A stretch of DNA of 64,000 nt from Heterostelium album PN500 (GCF_000004825.1 NW_008805064.1:1612001-1676000); one strand, 5' to 3'; positions 21,797 to 36,300 are shown, counted from the stretch's first letter. The notes: generated by a model not told the origin, from the letters alone. Made by a program: numbers and translations.

Positions 21797-24065
21797 TTTT
21801 ATTTGTAATACAGTATGAAGAAGTCTTAAAAAAAAGAAAATTAATAAATATTTACCAATTGGATTTCGAAGAAAAAAATTAAATTAAATTAAAATTAATT
21901 TTTAGCAAAAACAGTTTTTAATTTTGATCAATTTTTGTTTTTCATGTAAAAATTGATATAATTTCCACATTTAAAATCTTTAATTAATGATGATATTCCC
22001 ATCCCGTAACAAGGATCTCTTCAATTTAATTAACAAATAATGTCTGGTTTCCGGAACCCTGGAATATGAGTGCAAAAAGGAATTAAAAACAATTTCATTT
22101 TTTTGTACAATATTATTGTGTAAAAACCTAAAAAGAAATAAAATATTAAATAAGAATATTTATATCAAATATAAATATATAAATATTTTATTTTTTTCTT
22201 AAACAATGTTTGATTTTTTTAATTAGTTTAAAATCTAATTATATTCTCCAAAATCAATACAAATAGCTTTTTTTTTTTTAAGTTCTTCATAACAATAAAT
22301 TGATTTTTATTTTGATTTCAAATACATTTTTTTTTTACCATTGAAAGAGTTGTATTAATAATCTATAGATTTGAGCAGAGTCTCCCTTGTGCGTAGCTGG
22401 GAACTCTATTTTAATTACATTCAGCTTTGATGAATTCTAAAGTACAGTCATCTCTTGCTACATGGAGCGCTATGTCCGGGACTTTTGGTACACAGGTCAT
22501 AATTTTTGCTACAAAGTCCATCTTGGCGATATCTTGACCCCTTTGGTGGTTCTGTAGGTTTATACTGGGATAGGGGAATTGATTTAACCAGACTTATATT
22601 TCGGTAAATTTTAGTTTGACAAATTTTATGAAGGACCTATATCACATTTCTTTCCAAATTCTCGTTTACTTCTTCTTTTGGGATGACCTTGGTTATATAA
22701 TAAAAAAATCACATTTATATTATTTGATCCATTCAAACAGGAGTTTATATCAAATCAATGTTTAAGCATACTTTACAGTAAGGTTGGCTAAGAAATATCA
22801 CGAAATTGTTTAATGCTATCGTATATATTAATATATTAATGGTGAAGCGTATCGTGCCAAAAATTCTTTTACATTTATCGTACAACTAAAGAAAGTGATC
22901 ATTTAGGATTGTCCATCATGACAGGTCAAGTACAGAATTGCAAGAAATACAAGTTCACCCACCAAGCTGTTGGTAATCTCAAAGAAGAATTGGCTAAAGA
23001 AAATAATAACATCTATTTATGATAATTGATTTTGTACCAATTAATAAATCTTAATTGGACGTATGTACTTTAAAACTTGTTTTTCGAAAGAATAACACTA
23101 AATAGGATATCACTTAATCAATCGAAATAATTTCAATCTATTTATTTTAAATTTAGTGTAGTATTTTAAAAGAAGTTAATAGCAAAAATAAATAAAAGAC
23201 TTAACTTGGCAAATTGGATCTTTATATGTCGTGATAATTAAGATGATGTTATAATGATTACAATCAAATTCTTAGGAAAATCATTTAACCTCTACTCTAA
23301 ATACAAAAGTATTAACAACGCTATAAATATTAATATTATATTAAGGTTTATAACGCCAATCAGATTATTTTCTTGAAATCTGTAAGAATATAATTGAAGA
23401 TATCTTCTGTTGGTTTGATTGTTGTTATTGTTGTTGTTGTTGTTATAATGTCAGATCTATATTGGTTAAGATGAAATGTGTTGATGTGATTATTAAAGAA
23501 TTGAATCATTCTATATCAGTGTGATTCCAAACAAGAATAAACCTGAAAGAAACCCTTTGAAAAGATGACAACATCGACCAAAATAAAATAAAATAAAAAA
23601 TAAAAATAATTTTTGTTTGCAAAAAAATCATTTTTTTTGTTGACACTTTTGTCTTGTCGTGTTCACACTATTTTTGTATTATTAATTAATTAATTTAATT
23701 CTATTTTATTTCTTTTCATACAAATTGTATATATATTTTATTTATTTATTTATTTACTTAATATATTACTTATAAATATTTTAAATTTTAAAACATTCAA
23801 TCTTTTAATTATCAAAGGTAGGTAAATTAATTATAAATAAAAATACTATCTTTTTTGTTTTTTTTTTTTGTCTTTTTTTTATACTTATGACGACAACTTC
23901 ACACAACCACACACACACACACATTTTTAGATATTACTAATGCTATTATAGTTATAGTAATACTATATATTATAGTATTAGTAAAAAGTAAAAAAAAATT
24001 AATATTAATTTAATTTAATAATTTATTTATTTATTTTAATTATATAGTAGGTCAATTATATTCGA
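21797..24065. other. Intergenic, with short coding-like remnants
   Basis: Mostly A+T-rich. A moderately G+C-rich patch at 22370-22560 has minus-strand open frames (for example HQRGQDIAKMDFVAKIM) in conflicting frames. A 36-codon plus-strand frame starts at 22918 (MTGQVQNCKKYKFTHQ). Neither can be extended into a gene. The part nearest 24065 should hold the peroxiredoxin promoter. Confidence 0.4.
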
Positions 24066-24707
24066 ATGAATTTATATATTTTATCGATAGTGTTCTTAGT
24101 TTTAACTATTATAGCATTCAATTTATATTCAAGTAGCAGTCAACAAACAAAGAAAATGACAAAATTAAAGATTGGAGATGACGCCCCAGAGTTTAGTTCC
24201 ACCGACAAGGATGGAAACCACGTCGATCTCGCCCAATTCAAGGGTAAGATACTGGTACTCTATTTCTACCCAAAGGACAACACACCTGGTTGCACTGCAG
24301 AGGCATGTGAATTCCGTGATAAATATGAAGAGTTTGTTCAAGCTGGTGCATCAGTAAGTAAACATAATCTATTATCATCATTATTATTATTATTACTATT
24401 GCAATATTAACATTAAATGTTATGTTGTTGTTATTATTAGGTTGTCGGAGTTAGCTCAGACTCTTCTGAATCACACCAAAAGTTCACTTCCAAATATAAA
24501 TTACCATTCACTTTGATCACAGACAAGAAAAACGAGATTGCACACAAGTATGGTGTTGGAAAGGAGTTGCTATTCCTTCCAGGTCGTTCCACTTTTATCA
24601 TCGATCAAAATGGAAAGATTGCATGTGAGTACTCATCATTGTTCAAAGCAACCAACCATATCTCAGAGGCATTGAAATGTATCAATGATTTAAAGACAAA
24701 ACAATAA
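24066..24707 (+). CDS. Peroxiredoxin Q/Bcp-type, with N-terminal hydrophobic segment
   Basis: Exons 24066-24353 and 24441-24707, phase 0, give 184 residues. TPGCTAEACEF carries the peroxidatic Cys and, five residues later, the resolving Cys of the atypical two-Cys PrxQ/Bcp class. FYPKDNTPGC and the PGRSTFIID motif confirm it. The enzyme reduces hydroperoxides with thioredoxin as donor. Residues 1-22 are a strongly hydrophobic helix (LYILSIVFLVLTIIAFNLY), which would target the protein to the secretory route or anchor it. A second in-frame ATG at 24156 (residue 31, MTKLKIGDDAPEF) begins exactly where the catalytic domain does. It could produce a cytosolic form. Confidence 0.93.
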
Positions 24708-24985
24708 AAACTTATATATATACAAACAATTCAATATTTATCACACATCATTATCATCCTCACACACAAATATGAAAAACTTTTAAAATAAAAAAAAAAA
24801 GATTTTTTACAAGAAAAATCAAAAAAAAAAAGATCAAAAATGAAATGAGGCATTAAAATTAAAACAATTTAAACTTTTTGTGATATTATTATTTATTTTA
24901 GCTATAGTTTTTTTTTTGTTTAGTTTTTAAGTTGTTAGTTTTTAGTTTAATTTTAAGTAGATTTAGATAGTTAGTAAATATAGAT

Positions 24986-27820
24986 ATGATAAACATAATG
25001 GATGGTAGTAAACCACCAAATAATTGTGTAGAGTTGGATGCTTCTGTAACCTATTGTTCGAGTGAAGGTGAAGTTCATAAAGCAAACAACACACTGCTTG
25101 GTGACACCTATAGAGTTTGGCAAACTGCTGAACTCACCGACCTAGCGGTTATCGAATATCAATTCAGTGAACCAAGATATATTAAGGCGATCGATATTAC
25201 CAATGCCGGTTGTTCTTTCATCGAGGTATTAGTTGGTTATTCAACTTGGGAAACAAATGAATATCAAGTAAGTCAAAACCATTTAATCTTGGAGTGTATA
25301 TATATATATATATAAAGTTATTAACAATATTGCATCGATTTTTTTTTTTAAACAAAAGGTAATGGTACAATTAACAACATTTATGGCAGCGAGTGATAGT
25401 AAAGATAATACAAATAGATCGAGATCAATGAGATTCGAAGGATCAAAGATAACATCGATGACCGCGAATAGACGGTGGGAAAAGGTGCGGGTGATCTGCA
25501 AGCAACCGTTCATCAAGACCAATATCGGAATTGCAAGTATCAAGTTCTACGGAAAACCAGAGACTAAAGTCGAGAAAGAAGATGTGCTGGCAACCACACC
25601 AGTACCGCTGGCAGGCGAGAATTTCCCTGTGCCTCAGGGGAAACTGTCGATCTCTTCAAGCAATGTCTTAAATTCACCGGGTCAGTTGGATAGCAGTGCT
25701 ACAGATCTCGATACATCGATGACCGACATTGAAACGACACCGACAAAACTCAATAGTTCAAAGACCATTTTGGATTCCAGCAACAAAAAACTCAATCGTT
25801 CAGGAAGTTTAACATTTTCAAATTCGAAATCTAAATCGATATTGACCAATATTCTACCTGGCAAATGTATTGTCGTAAAGAAACCGTCAGAGTTGGAAGA
25901 GGAATTTAATAAAGTTGCAACAAACAAAGACGATAATCATCATCATCACAAGATGGATATAGATACACCATCATCATCATCATCGAAAAAACCAAAAGAA
26001 ACAAGTAAACCTAAACTTGTTGAACCAAAAGATGAAGATACAGAAGAGGAAGATGGACATACCGATGAGGATGACAACGTTCATACAATTGTAGTGGAGC
26101 CAAAAGAATCTAAATATATTACTCCATTTGGTCTTATATTGGTAAGTTATTTATTAATTATTAAACATTAGTAGTAGAAAGTAAAACTAATATTGTGACC
26201 TTTTCAATATCTATAATTTATAGAAAGGAGTTGTAATTGTAATAGGTGGAATTGTTAATCCTAGAAAAGGAGAGTTGAGAGTTAAAGCTTTGGAGATGGG
26301 TGCCGATTATAAGCCGGATTGGTGTAAGGGTGCAACTCATTTGATTTCACCTTATATTGGTACTCCCAAAGCGGATGCATGCGATGGGTCGATTGTTGCA
26401 CCGGAATGGATCGATGAGTGTTACAAACAAAAGACAAGACTGGCAATCAAATCATTCGCTGTAACCAAGACATTCCCAAAGCAAGATTCAAAGAACAAAC
26501 AACAACAATCAACTTCGAAATCAGTGGGTAAGAGTATTAGTACCAGCTCTGGCAAGAAGAAGAAGGGCGGAAAGAAGAAAAAGAGTAAATCAACCGATCC
26601 AAACGATCCTACCGACTCTGAAGATGAAGACGATGGATTACCAAATGAATACGATCTCAACGATGATTTCATTGATACTGGCGATGTCGATGATTCAGCC
26701 GACGACGACGACAACGATGCAGATGGTGACGACGAGAACTCGGATGACGACGACCCATGGAGTGAGAGAAGACTGAACAAGAAGCGTGAGAAGGAAGATA
26801 TCGACGATTTATTGAAGGATGGACTTGGATTTTTAAAGAGAGAGTACGGTTCGAACGATGCTATGATCAAACAACTGTCAAGCTCCACAAAGAAACCTAA
26901 GCACAAACATCACAATCGCACTGAGAGCAATGGAAAGAATCACAAGAAACAGGCAGACATTGAATATATGCCAAAAGATGAGGAGACAGTATTCGATAAC
27001 AATCTACTGTTTGATTTCGGAACACAAGAGATCTCACACGAACAAATTAAAGCAGAACTCAATAAGATTGTTAGTTTAGCACCAACGTCAGACAAATCAC
27101 CACCACCCAAGACCGAAGATTTCGATACCGATGAAGATGAAGATATTAAACCAGAGTTCTTTGCTCCTTCCAATGGAGCAAATAAATCGAAATCGAAATC
27201 AGCATTAACAACAGAAACATCAACAACAAAAACTACACCATCAACAAACAATAATGATTTGAAAGCAAAATCAACAACAACTACAACCACTACTAATAAT
27301 AATACCACTACAATTTCAACATCTCCTCCCAAAGCAAAAGAAAAGAAAGTAGATGCTGTAATTGTAAAGGGAAAAGAATGTAAGTCAAGTCAACTCCAAA
27401 TCAACTCTTTATGTCAAACTAAACATTTGCTAATCTTTATCTAAATCTTTTTATTACAGATATTATCGATCCATTACCAACATTCTTTGATGGAATCAAT
27501 TTCTATTTAAGTTTGAAAGATGAAAATATAAAGAATCAAGTAAAGAGATATATAATTGCTTATAAAGGGTATGTCTTGTTTAAATATCTTATACACATCT
27601 ATAGCAAAACAACTAATATTTCTATTTATTATTTAGTACTCTTAATATACAACCTACAGAATCAACAAAATTCATTATTACCGATAAGAATTGGGATAGA
27701 TTATTTGATATTATCAAAGCTAAATACCCAAGTGTAACATTTTTAAAGCCATCGTTTATCATGAAATCACATAACTATCAAAAGATTGTACTGACCGAAT
27801 CACATGAAATATCAAAATAA
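24986..27820 (+). CDS. xrcc1: DNA repair scaffold XRCC1
   Basis: Five exons: 24986-25267, 25359-26141, 26224-27379, 27460-27568 and 27637-27820, giving 837 residues. The N-terminal XRCC1 domain (about 1-185) shows LLGDTYRVWQTAELTD, GCSFIEVLVG and NRRWEKVRVICKQPF. BRCT1 (about 355-440) starts KGVVIVIGGIVNP and contains GADYKPDWCKGATHLI and APEWIDECY. A long acidic/basic low-complexity linker (D/E runs, KKKKGGKKKK) follows. The C-terminal 90 residues have the length and pattern of BRCT2 (FFDGINFYLS, KFIITDKNWDRLF). In animals XRCC1 assembles polymerase beta, PARP1 and ligase III at single-strand breaks. The residue 1 versus residue 5 Met start is undecided. Confidence 0.93.
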
Positions 27821-27840
27821 AAAAAAAAAGCGATAAAATT

Positions 27841-27872
27841 AAATATATAGTTTAATTTTAAACTATATATTT
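27841..27872. repeat. 14-bp hairpin in the convergent XRCC1/ELP2 spacer
   Basis: AAATATATAGTTTA (27841-27854) pairs perfectly with TAAACTATATATTT (27859-27872), with a 4-nt loop. It lies in the 111-bp gap between the two converging stop codons and could serve as a shared 3'-end element. Confidence 0.6.
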
Positions 27873-27931
27873 CTAGAAATAGAAAGTGTTTTGTTTTTTG
27901 CAATAATTAAATAATTACAAATAATTATAAT

Positions 27932-30656
27932 TTATTCATTGATTGTAATTGTGAAAATTCTTACAGAATGATCGGTACTGCAAGTTGCTACATTAAAAGA
28001 GTTGTCTGTCAATTTCTTCCATCGAATTCTACGGACATCTGAAATATGTGATAAATGAGATGGAATTGTTTCAATCAAGCTCCACTGAATTGGTGAACCG
28101 TCAGTGGTGTCTTCACCTTTCCAAATGGTAATCTTTCCTTCTTCATCACCAACCGCCAATAGATGGCACTTCTCATTTGCCAACTTTGGTGCAAACTCCA
28201 CTGTTGTGATACCGGCGGTGAATGTTGGCAGCGTCGAAGCCAATGCCCATCCTTTCTCTTTGGTGTTTGTCCAAATCTTTACCGCTTTATCTCTGGAACC
28301 GGTGGCAAAGTACTTGTCGTCGTGTGTCCACGAACATCCCCAAACGATTCTACCGTGTGACTTTGGTGCTGCTGTAACTTTAATGTATGGTTCGTTTGGA
28401 TTGTCTGTTCTCTCCCAGAGTGACCACATACGATCTCTGCTTACACCCAAAAGATACTTGTTGTCATGTGAGAATGCCAATTGCACAATGGTTAGAGTGT
28501 GACCCTTCAACACGGCAACCTCTTTCCAATTGGCGACATTCCAAATTCTAATGTTTGCTTGATCAGCTGACGATGCTCTGCAGGTGGAAGCAAGGTATTT
28601 TCCATCGTAACTACAGGCAACTGCGATAATCTCATTACCATGACCATATAGCTTTTGAATCTCTGGCCAGAGTGACGATTGTAAAAGATGTTCTTCGAAT
28701 GGTGGCTTGTCAAGCACCTCTGGATTAAAGAAGACCGGTTCCTCAAATCCACCCTCTCCCAAAGCTTCGTTGTCTTCTCCGGTCATTGTAAACTCTGCCG
28801 GTTGATCTGATTGACTCTCTGATTGTTCCGCTGAGAAGAAAGGTTTATTCGATAGACCCAACGATGGTTGATTTGCAGCCATCGGTCTTTGTTGACCGTC
28901 GTTCTCATACTTGACACGACTGATATTGGAAAGTGTATCTACAAAATTTTGTGATCCAAAGAAAACTCTGAGAATCTTCTCCTCTGCGCCGGAAACAACT
29001 GCATGATTTTTACCGAAAATAAAAGAAAAGCATTCCAAATCGTAACCGTGAATCTGTGGACGTGCAATCTCATGCCACGACTTTAATTCCTTTCCATCTT
29101 CTCCATCTCTTTTCCATTCTCCAAATAATCTTAATGTTCTATCAGTACTATAATATTATTAATTAAAAACAACACTTGTTAGATATACTATAACAACATT
29201 TTGTGCAATTAAAAAAGCTAAACAATTACCTTGAAGAAATGAAATAGTTGAAATCTGGACTCCACATTAAATCTTGGACTGGTGCGAAATGACCGCTTGG
29301 AATGATCTGTGGCTCCCAATGACCGTATTGAACGGATGGGTTCTTCCAGAGATGGAATGCACCGTTGTATCCGTGAGAGAGAATGTACTCACCGTCTGGC
29401 GAGAAAACACCACTGTACAGACCCAAAATATTACCACCCATGTCACCGACACGCACGTCGTCCATCCAGATACCAGAGTTCTTCTCTGGTCGCCAAATAA
29501 TCATGGTCTTGTCCATCGACGCGGAAATGATACACATCTCTTGGAACACCGGCTGATTGGTGTCGGCATCGAGTGCTGCCGGCATCCAATTAATAGAGTA
29601 TACCCAATCTTCGTGCCCGGACAACACCGACTCGAGCTGCACAATCATCTTGTGCTGATCGACATTGAAACGATGTCCTTTAGTGGAGAGCGAAGTCTGC
29701 TCCAGTGCCAACAGCACATCGGAAGCAGTCTTCTCCTTTGATTGCTTACCGGTTTCCTGTTCCTGTGTGGTTTGATGTCTGAATTTCCAGAGACGAATCT
29801 TGTAGTCCTGTGACGACGACGCCAGCAGCAACTCGTTGTCCTGTGGGATCGAGCAGAACGACAAACAACGCACCCAATCCTGATGACCTTGCAGTGCGAC
29901 GATCTTTCTGAATGGCACATTCGATGCCTTCTCGTAGTCGGCGGAAACACCGTCCTTGTGTTGCACAAACACATGAATCTTTGGCTCGACACCACCCAGT
30001 GCCAATACCGGTATATTCTTTGTGTTTGGCAAGAAAGAGAGTGCGCAACACTCCATCATTCTCGGTTTAAACTCTATCGATTGAATAACACTCCATTTCG
30101 CATCGGCAACACTCTCACGAATCCAAATCTTTACTGTATTATCAGCGGATGTCGAACACAACATCAAAGAATTATCTGGGAATCTAACGATCGAACATGA
30201 AGTAACACTATCGGTATGTGATTTCAATACTTCATAAATTTCATACTAACATAATAACATAATATCAATAACATAACATTATTATCAATAATATTAGTAA
30301 ATCAACGCTGAACGAATTTATATTGTATATTGTTGTTGTTATTTATTGTTGTTGTTGTATTTACTTACGATTCCTGTTGATTCATTCTTTTTCCAATGAA
30401 TAAGAGTACTGTCGGACGATGCAGATATCAATTCAGATTCCTCGGATGTACCGATGATGGATGGTATCCACTTGACATGATTGACACGATCTTTGTGACC
30501 TGGCAGTGTTGCAATGACAGTCGATTGAATAGGGCAGAGCAATGCGACAAAGTTTTGTGCACCGTACGCAACTATATTGTTTCTACCCCAATCTATACAA
30601 TCACCATTTGAATTACCACCAATACTAATATAATCTAAACTAGTTGATAACTTCAT
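27932..30656 (-). CDS. elp2: Elongator complex protein 2 (WD40)
   Basis: Exons 30656-30369, 30245-29230 and 29147-27932 join in phases 0 and 2 for 839 residues, the usual ELP2 length. It has two WD40 propellers. Exon 1 carries LPGHKDRVNHVKWIP; exon 2 carries ALQGHQDWVRCLSF, VLSGHEDWVYSINWMP and SGHFAPVQDLMWSPDFNYF; exon 3 carries LYGHGNEIIAVACSYDGKYL and SRDRMWSLWERTD. The phrase GHEDWVYSINW is characteristic of ELP2. Elongator (ELP1-6) makes the 5-carboxymethyl modification on tRNA wobble uridine, and ELP2 scaffolds it. I place the start at the first ATG, MKLSTSLDYISIGGN. It converges on XRCC1. Confidence 0.94.
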
Positions 30657-33338
30657 CTCTCTCTTCAAACCAATATATATATTATATTAATTTGTTGAAT
30701 TGCAATGTTACTAGAAACAAATGTAAGATTATCCGTTAAAAAATACAAATTTTGTATTTTTCGTTTTATTTCAGTGTGGTTGACTGCGAAAAAAAAAAGA
30801 AAAAACATTTTCTCAGTTCAGACTAATATAACATTAATGTGTGGTATTAATTTATCATCCATCTATTCATCGATTAATCATTTATCTGCAAAAATATCAG
30901 TAATTTAAAGAATCAAAATGAATTTGTTCTAAACTTTGCACCCGATTTAGTTTTATATAGCTTTGACTCATAATTTTGGACTTCAAAAAAAGACTAATAT
31001 TCATTGCTTTTGTAATCAAAAGATATTGATGAATTGACTTGTATGCAAATGATAATAATAATATTTTTGATTATAATTAGGTTAAGATGAGATAAAATTA
31101 AAGTTAAAAATAATTAATATATTAATTATCAGTTGTTCTAAATATATTTAGAACTTTAAAGAATTGAACTTCTTAGTGTTAATTCATTCGATAGATCATC
31201 ATATGATGTGTCGTTATGTCGAAATATTACAAACTTTCAATAATCTAATTATAATATACTAAATATTGATTGTGTTTAATATATCAAACTTCTTTGTGTA
31301 TGTGTGTGTTTAATTGTATATGCTTTTTATTTTGATTATAGAAGATAAAAGTGAAGGTGAAGATGAAGCACAACCTCTATAACTTTTTCAGTTACATATA
31401 TATATATAGATAGAACATAGAACTATTCAAATAGAATATAACATTATTGGCAATGATCATTATCCATATTGGTTGATTAGAATACATTCTATTTGGTGGA
31501 TCACACACACAAACACACAGATGACCAATTTTTATTTTATTTTGCAAATTGATTCAAATCTAAAACAAACCCAATAAACACAGTGTGTGTTATTAAAAAT
31601 AACTAAAACATGTGAATTACTTCATCAATTTACAACATTATGATTACATATGATCATAATGTTAAATATTAACTTATGATGATCTATTATAACCTTAACC
31701 ACTATGATAACAAACGGAGTGGTAATTTAACAATAATAACATAATTATTATTTATTAAATTAATTTAAAGAATAATAATGTTATTATTGTATTGTGTGTT
31801 TATTATTATTGCCACGCAAACTCACATCAATTAATAATTAATAAGTAATAAGATGGTTGACAATTTTTCATCTTTATTAGACATCACACCTAACAAAAAC
31901 TACAATCACCCTAAACAAGCAAAGCACAGAGTGTCAAGTATTAACTTTGTGAATATCCCCAAAAACACACCATTATGAAATCATTGTGTATCAGGTGGTG
32001 AAAAAATGTCAAAAAAATTAATTAAATTAAATTTAAAAAAAAAAAAACTAATCTGAAAATATGGTTTTTTAAGAAAAATTTACAATCATCAATTTTGGGG
32101 TTAGCAAATGAGTGGGTGTAGATCGATTTTTGACCAAAACTATTTTTAATTTTTTTAATTTTAAAACAAAAAAAAAAACTAATTAAAAATAACCCATCCA
32201 AATCAATGATACATCATTTTTACTGAGAAAGAAGAATCATCTTCTACCCTTTTTATGGAAATTTATAAAAATAAATTGGCATTATAATGTCGCACTTGTT
32301 GTGAGCTAAATTATTTTTAAATAAACCGTGTCACAACAATTGTTGCTCACTGTTAGGTGAGTTGTTGCTGTGAGGGTGTGTTGGAAAGAGTCGCGCTATT
32401 ATTATGCGTTCATTTTCAGCTGAAATGAAATAGTGTTGTATGAGTTTTTTTATTAAGTGCGCTGGCTGACTCAGTAAAACAAAACAATGAGTGACAGTGT
32501 TTATGCGCAGACTGAGCCAATCTCTCTCAAGTTCTTTTAATATATCGGTTGATGGTTGTTGTGCGGGTGTGGGGTAGGGTTTTGTTTTATTTTAAAATGT
32601 GTTTTTTCAATATATCATCACATCTCTATGATCTTTGCTTCTGAATCAAAACCATCATGATGGTGCTCGAATGGAAAAAGACAATTATGACCATTATTAC
32701 AACAATATGTAAACAATATGAAATCATAAATAAATTTTAAATCAATCATTCATTTATTAGCAGTGAGGCTCTTCCTTTACTTTAAAACGATCATATTTTT
32801 AATCGATTTCTATTTAAAACATAAAGTTTATTTTAGTTTTAGATATAAATATATAAAGAAACTTCTAATACTAATAATATTTATATATATACATATTATT
32901 TTTATAATAATAATAATAATATAACACAATCACTTTTTTTTTTTATATATAATACTCCACAAACACATTGTTTATTTTGTGTATAAGATCTATTGTTAGT
33001 TCATTTTGATCTTATAATTTGTAGTTATTCAATTTTTGATCATAATCATAATTATCTATCCATTTTTATTTTTAGTGTTAAAATTTTTGTAGTCCATATC
33101 TTTTGTTGTTTTTTTTTTTTTTTTTTTGATTACATATCTGCACGATTTGCCCATATCACCCACACATAAACACTCAAACAAATCAAATTTCTCAAAATAA
33201 TTTGAACATTACATTAAAACATCAATTGATATTAATATTCACCAAATTTGAAATTAAAATAACATCTTTTCAATAATTATTATATTTTCAGATTTATTAT
33301 TTTTAATATAGTTACTATATAAATATATTTTTAGAAAA
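30657..33338. other. Divergent intergenic/promoter region
   Basis: 2.7 kb between the divergent ELP2 and ABCG genes with no coding signal. A small hairpin, AACATTATGAT/ATCATAATGTT, sits at 31634-31663. A patch near 32270-32580 is less A+T-rich and holds repeated GTTGTTG and GAGTC-type motifs. A TTTTTAG just before the ABCG start (33329-33334) could be the acceptor of a 5'-UTR intron. Confidence 0.5.
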
Positions 33339-36300
33339 ATGGCTCCTCCAGATTCATTAACAGATGGAGTTGACATGGTTGAGATAACACCATCCGATAC
33401 ACATAAAGGAGATGTTGCACCTCCAAGAACCGGAATGTATGTTACCGCCAAGAATTTAACATCGACAGTTGGTTCTGCAAAGAAAAAGAACGAGAAAAAT
33501 ATATTAGAAGATTTAAATTTCTTTTTAAAGGTAAAAATAATTTATTTGGTTGCAAACAAAATGATAATTATACTAAAAATAGTTTAATCAATTTTCTATA
33601 CTTTTTTTATTATTATTATAAATAGCCTGGATCAATGGTATTGATGCTTGGATCACCTGGTTGTGGTAAAACATCGGTATTTAAAGCATTGGCCGCACAG
33701 ACTCATCAAGAACGTCTGTCTGGAAGTTTATTATTCAATGGAAAGCAAGCAAACGACGATACACATCACTATGATGTATCGTACGTCGTACAGGACGACC
33801 AACATATGGCACCATTTACAGTTCGTGAAACATTTAAATTCAGTGCCGATCTCCAAATGAGACCGGGTACCACTGAGGATCAGAAGAACGAGCGTGTCGA
33901 TCACATCCTCAAGACTCTCGGTCTGACTGCACAAGCCGACACCGTCGTCGGAAATGAATTCCTTCGTGGAATTTCCGGTGGACAAAAGAAGCGTGTCACC
34001 ATCGGTGTTGAAATGGTCAAGGATTCACTACTCTATTTGATGGACGAGCCAACCACCGGTCTCGACTCCTCTACCTCACTCGAGTTGATGAAGCACATCA
34101 AGGAGGTTGTAGCCACCGAGAATATCTCTTGTCTGATTGCACTACTCCAGCCAGGTGTTGAAATCACCAAACTCTTTGATTTCCTTATGATTCTCTCCGA
34201 AGGACAGATGGCCTATTTCGGTCCAATGAATTCAGCAATCTCCTATTTCGAGGGACTTGGATTCAAGTTACCAAGTCACCACAATCCAGCAGAGTTCTTC
34301 CAGGAGATCGTAGACGAGCCCGAGCTCTACTACGAAGGTGAAGGACAGCCTCCCTTAAGAGGAACCGCCGACTTTGTCAACGCCTACAAAAACTCTGAAA
34401 TCTACAAACAAGTCGTTCACGACTTGGAAACCAATCAAGTCGATCCAATCTATTTCAAAGACAGCTCAGATTTGCCACGTTATCCAACTTCACTTTATTA
34501 TCAAATTCATCTCACCTCGCTTCGTGCTTTCAAAATGCTCATTTCCAATCCAGTCGTTGTTCGTGTGCGTATCATCAAATCCATTATTATGGGTCTCATT
34601 CTTGGTTCTCTTTATTATCAGCTCGGTTCCTCGCAGACCGACGGTAACAACAGATCTGGTCTAATTTTCTTTGCTCTTCTCTTTGTCATTTTCGGTGGTT
34701 TCGGTGCCATTACAGTGCTGTTTGAACAGAGGGCGGTGTTTTACGTGCAGAAAGATGGTAAATACTATCGAACTTTTGCATTCTTCCTTTCGCTGATCTT
34801 CTCAGAGCTGCCCATCTCAACGCTGGAAACTGTGATTTTCTCCACACTTGTCTACTGGATGTGTGGACTACAAGGAAACGCTGGAAAATTCATTTACTTC
34901 CTCCTGATGGTGTTGGCATCGGATCTCTCGTCACAGTCCTACTTTAAGATGGTGTCAGCATTCTCTGCGAATGCCACAATCGCTTCCGTCATTGCTCCAG
35001 CCATTTTGGCGCCGATGATATTGTTTGCCGGATTCATGATTGCTCGTCCATCGATTCCAAACTGGTGGATCTGGCTCTACTGGATCTCACCAATTCACTA
35101 TTCATTCGAAGGTTTGATGACCAATGAACATTATGGTCGTCACTATGGATGCTCCGACAGTGAAATGGTTCCACCCGCTTTTATTGCCAATGCTTCGTTC
35201 AACGGTCACCAAGTGTGTCCGTTCACCGACGGTAGTCAATTCATTGAACGTCTCGGTATGCAAGACAACAATTGGTTCAAATGGGTCGATCTTGCCATCG
35301 TTTTTGGATTTGCCATTATCTGGAGTTGCATGATGTACTACTTCTTGCGTGTCGTTCACTACGATTCGCGTGCTGCCAACGCTGAAGCTGACCGTCGTAA
35401 CTCGAAGCGTGCCAAGAAGACTGCTGCCGCCGGTAAGGAGCACAAGATCAGTGTCAAGAGCAACAAAGACGCCAAGATCAAGAAGGAAATTCCAATCGGA
35501 TGTTACATGCAATGGAAGAATCTTACCTATGAAGTCGACATCCGTAAAGATGGAAAGAAACAACGTCTCAGACTCTTAGATGGTATCAATGGTTACGTTA
35601 AACCAGGAATGTTACTTGCTTTAATGGGTCCATCAGGTGGTATGTATAAATAATAATTATTAAAAAAAATTTCGAGATTTCTCATACTAATTTTTTATTT
35701 CTAGCTGGAAAATCAACATTACTAGATGTTTTAGCAGATCGTAAGACCGGTGGTCATACTAAAGGTGAAATTTTAATTAATGGTGCTGCAAGAACCAAGT
35801 TCTTTACTCGTACTTCTGCTTATGTAGAACAACTCGATGTTTTGCCACCAACTCAAACCGTTCGTGAAGCTATCCAGTTCTCTGCCAAGACACGTCTTCC
35901 AAGCTCAATGCCAATGGAAGAAAAGATGGCATTCGTCGAGAATATTTTGGAGACTTTGTCATTGTTGAAGATTGCCAACAAGATGATTGGACATGGTGAG
36001 CAAGGTTTGTCACTCTCACAACGTAAGCGTGTCAATATCGGTATTGAACTTGCTTCCGATCCACAATTGCTCTTCCTCGACGAGCCAACCTCTGGTCTTG
36101 ACTCTAGTGCTGCGCTCAAGGTAATGAATCTCATCAAGAAGATCGCCATGTCTGGTCGTTCCATCATCTGTACAATCCATCAGCCATCGACTTCCATCTT
36201 CAAGCAATTCGACCATTTGCTGTTGTTGAAGAAGGGTGGTGAGACTGTATATTTCGGTCCAACTGGTGAGCGTAGTTCCATTGTTTTGGATTACTTTGGA

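Noticed and set aside
22370-22560. Possible minus-strand gene
   Set aside because: Open stretches are short, in competing frames, and could not be joined by usable splice sites.
26421-27332. Antisense frames opposite the XRCC1 linker (161 and 130 codons)
   Set aside because: Ser/Val runs produced by reading GAT/GAA and ACA-type repeats backwards.
36001-36060. Defective second ABC signature ([12 protein letters not shown] instead of LSGGQ)
   Set aside because: A degenerate second signature is normal for PDR-type ABCG proteins, so not a sign of inactivation.
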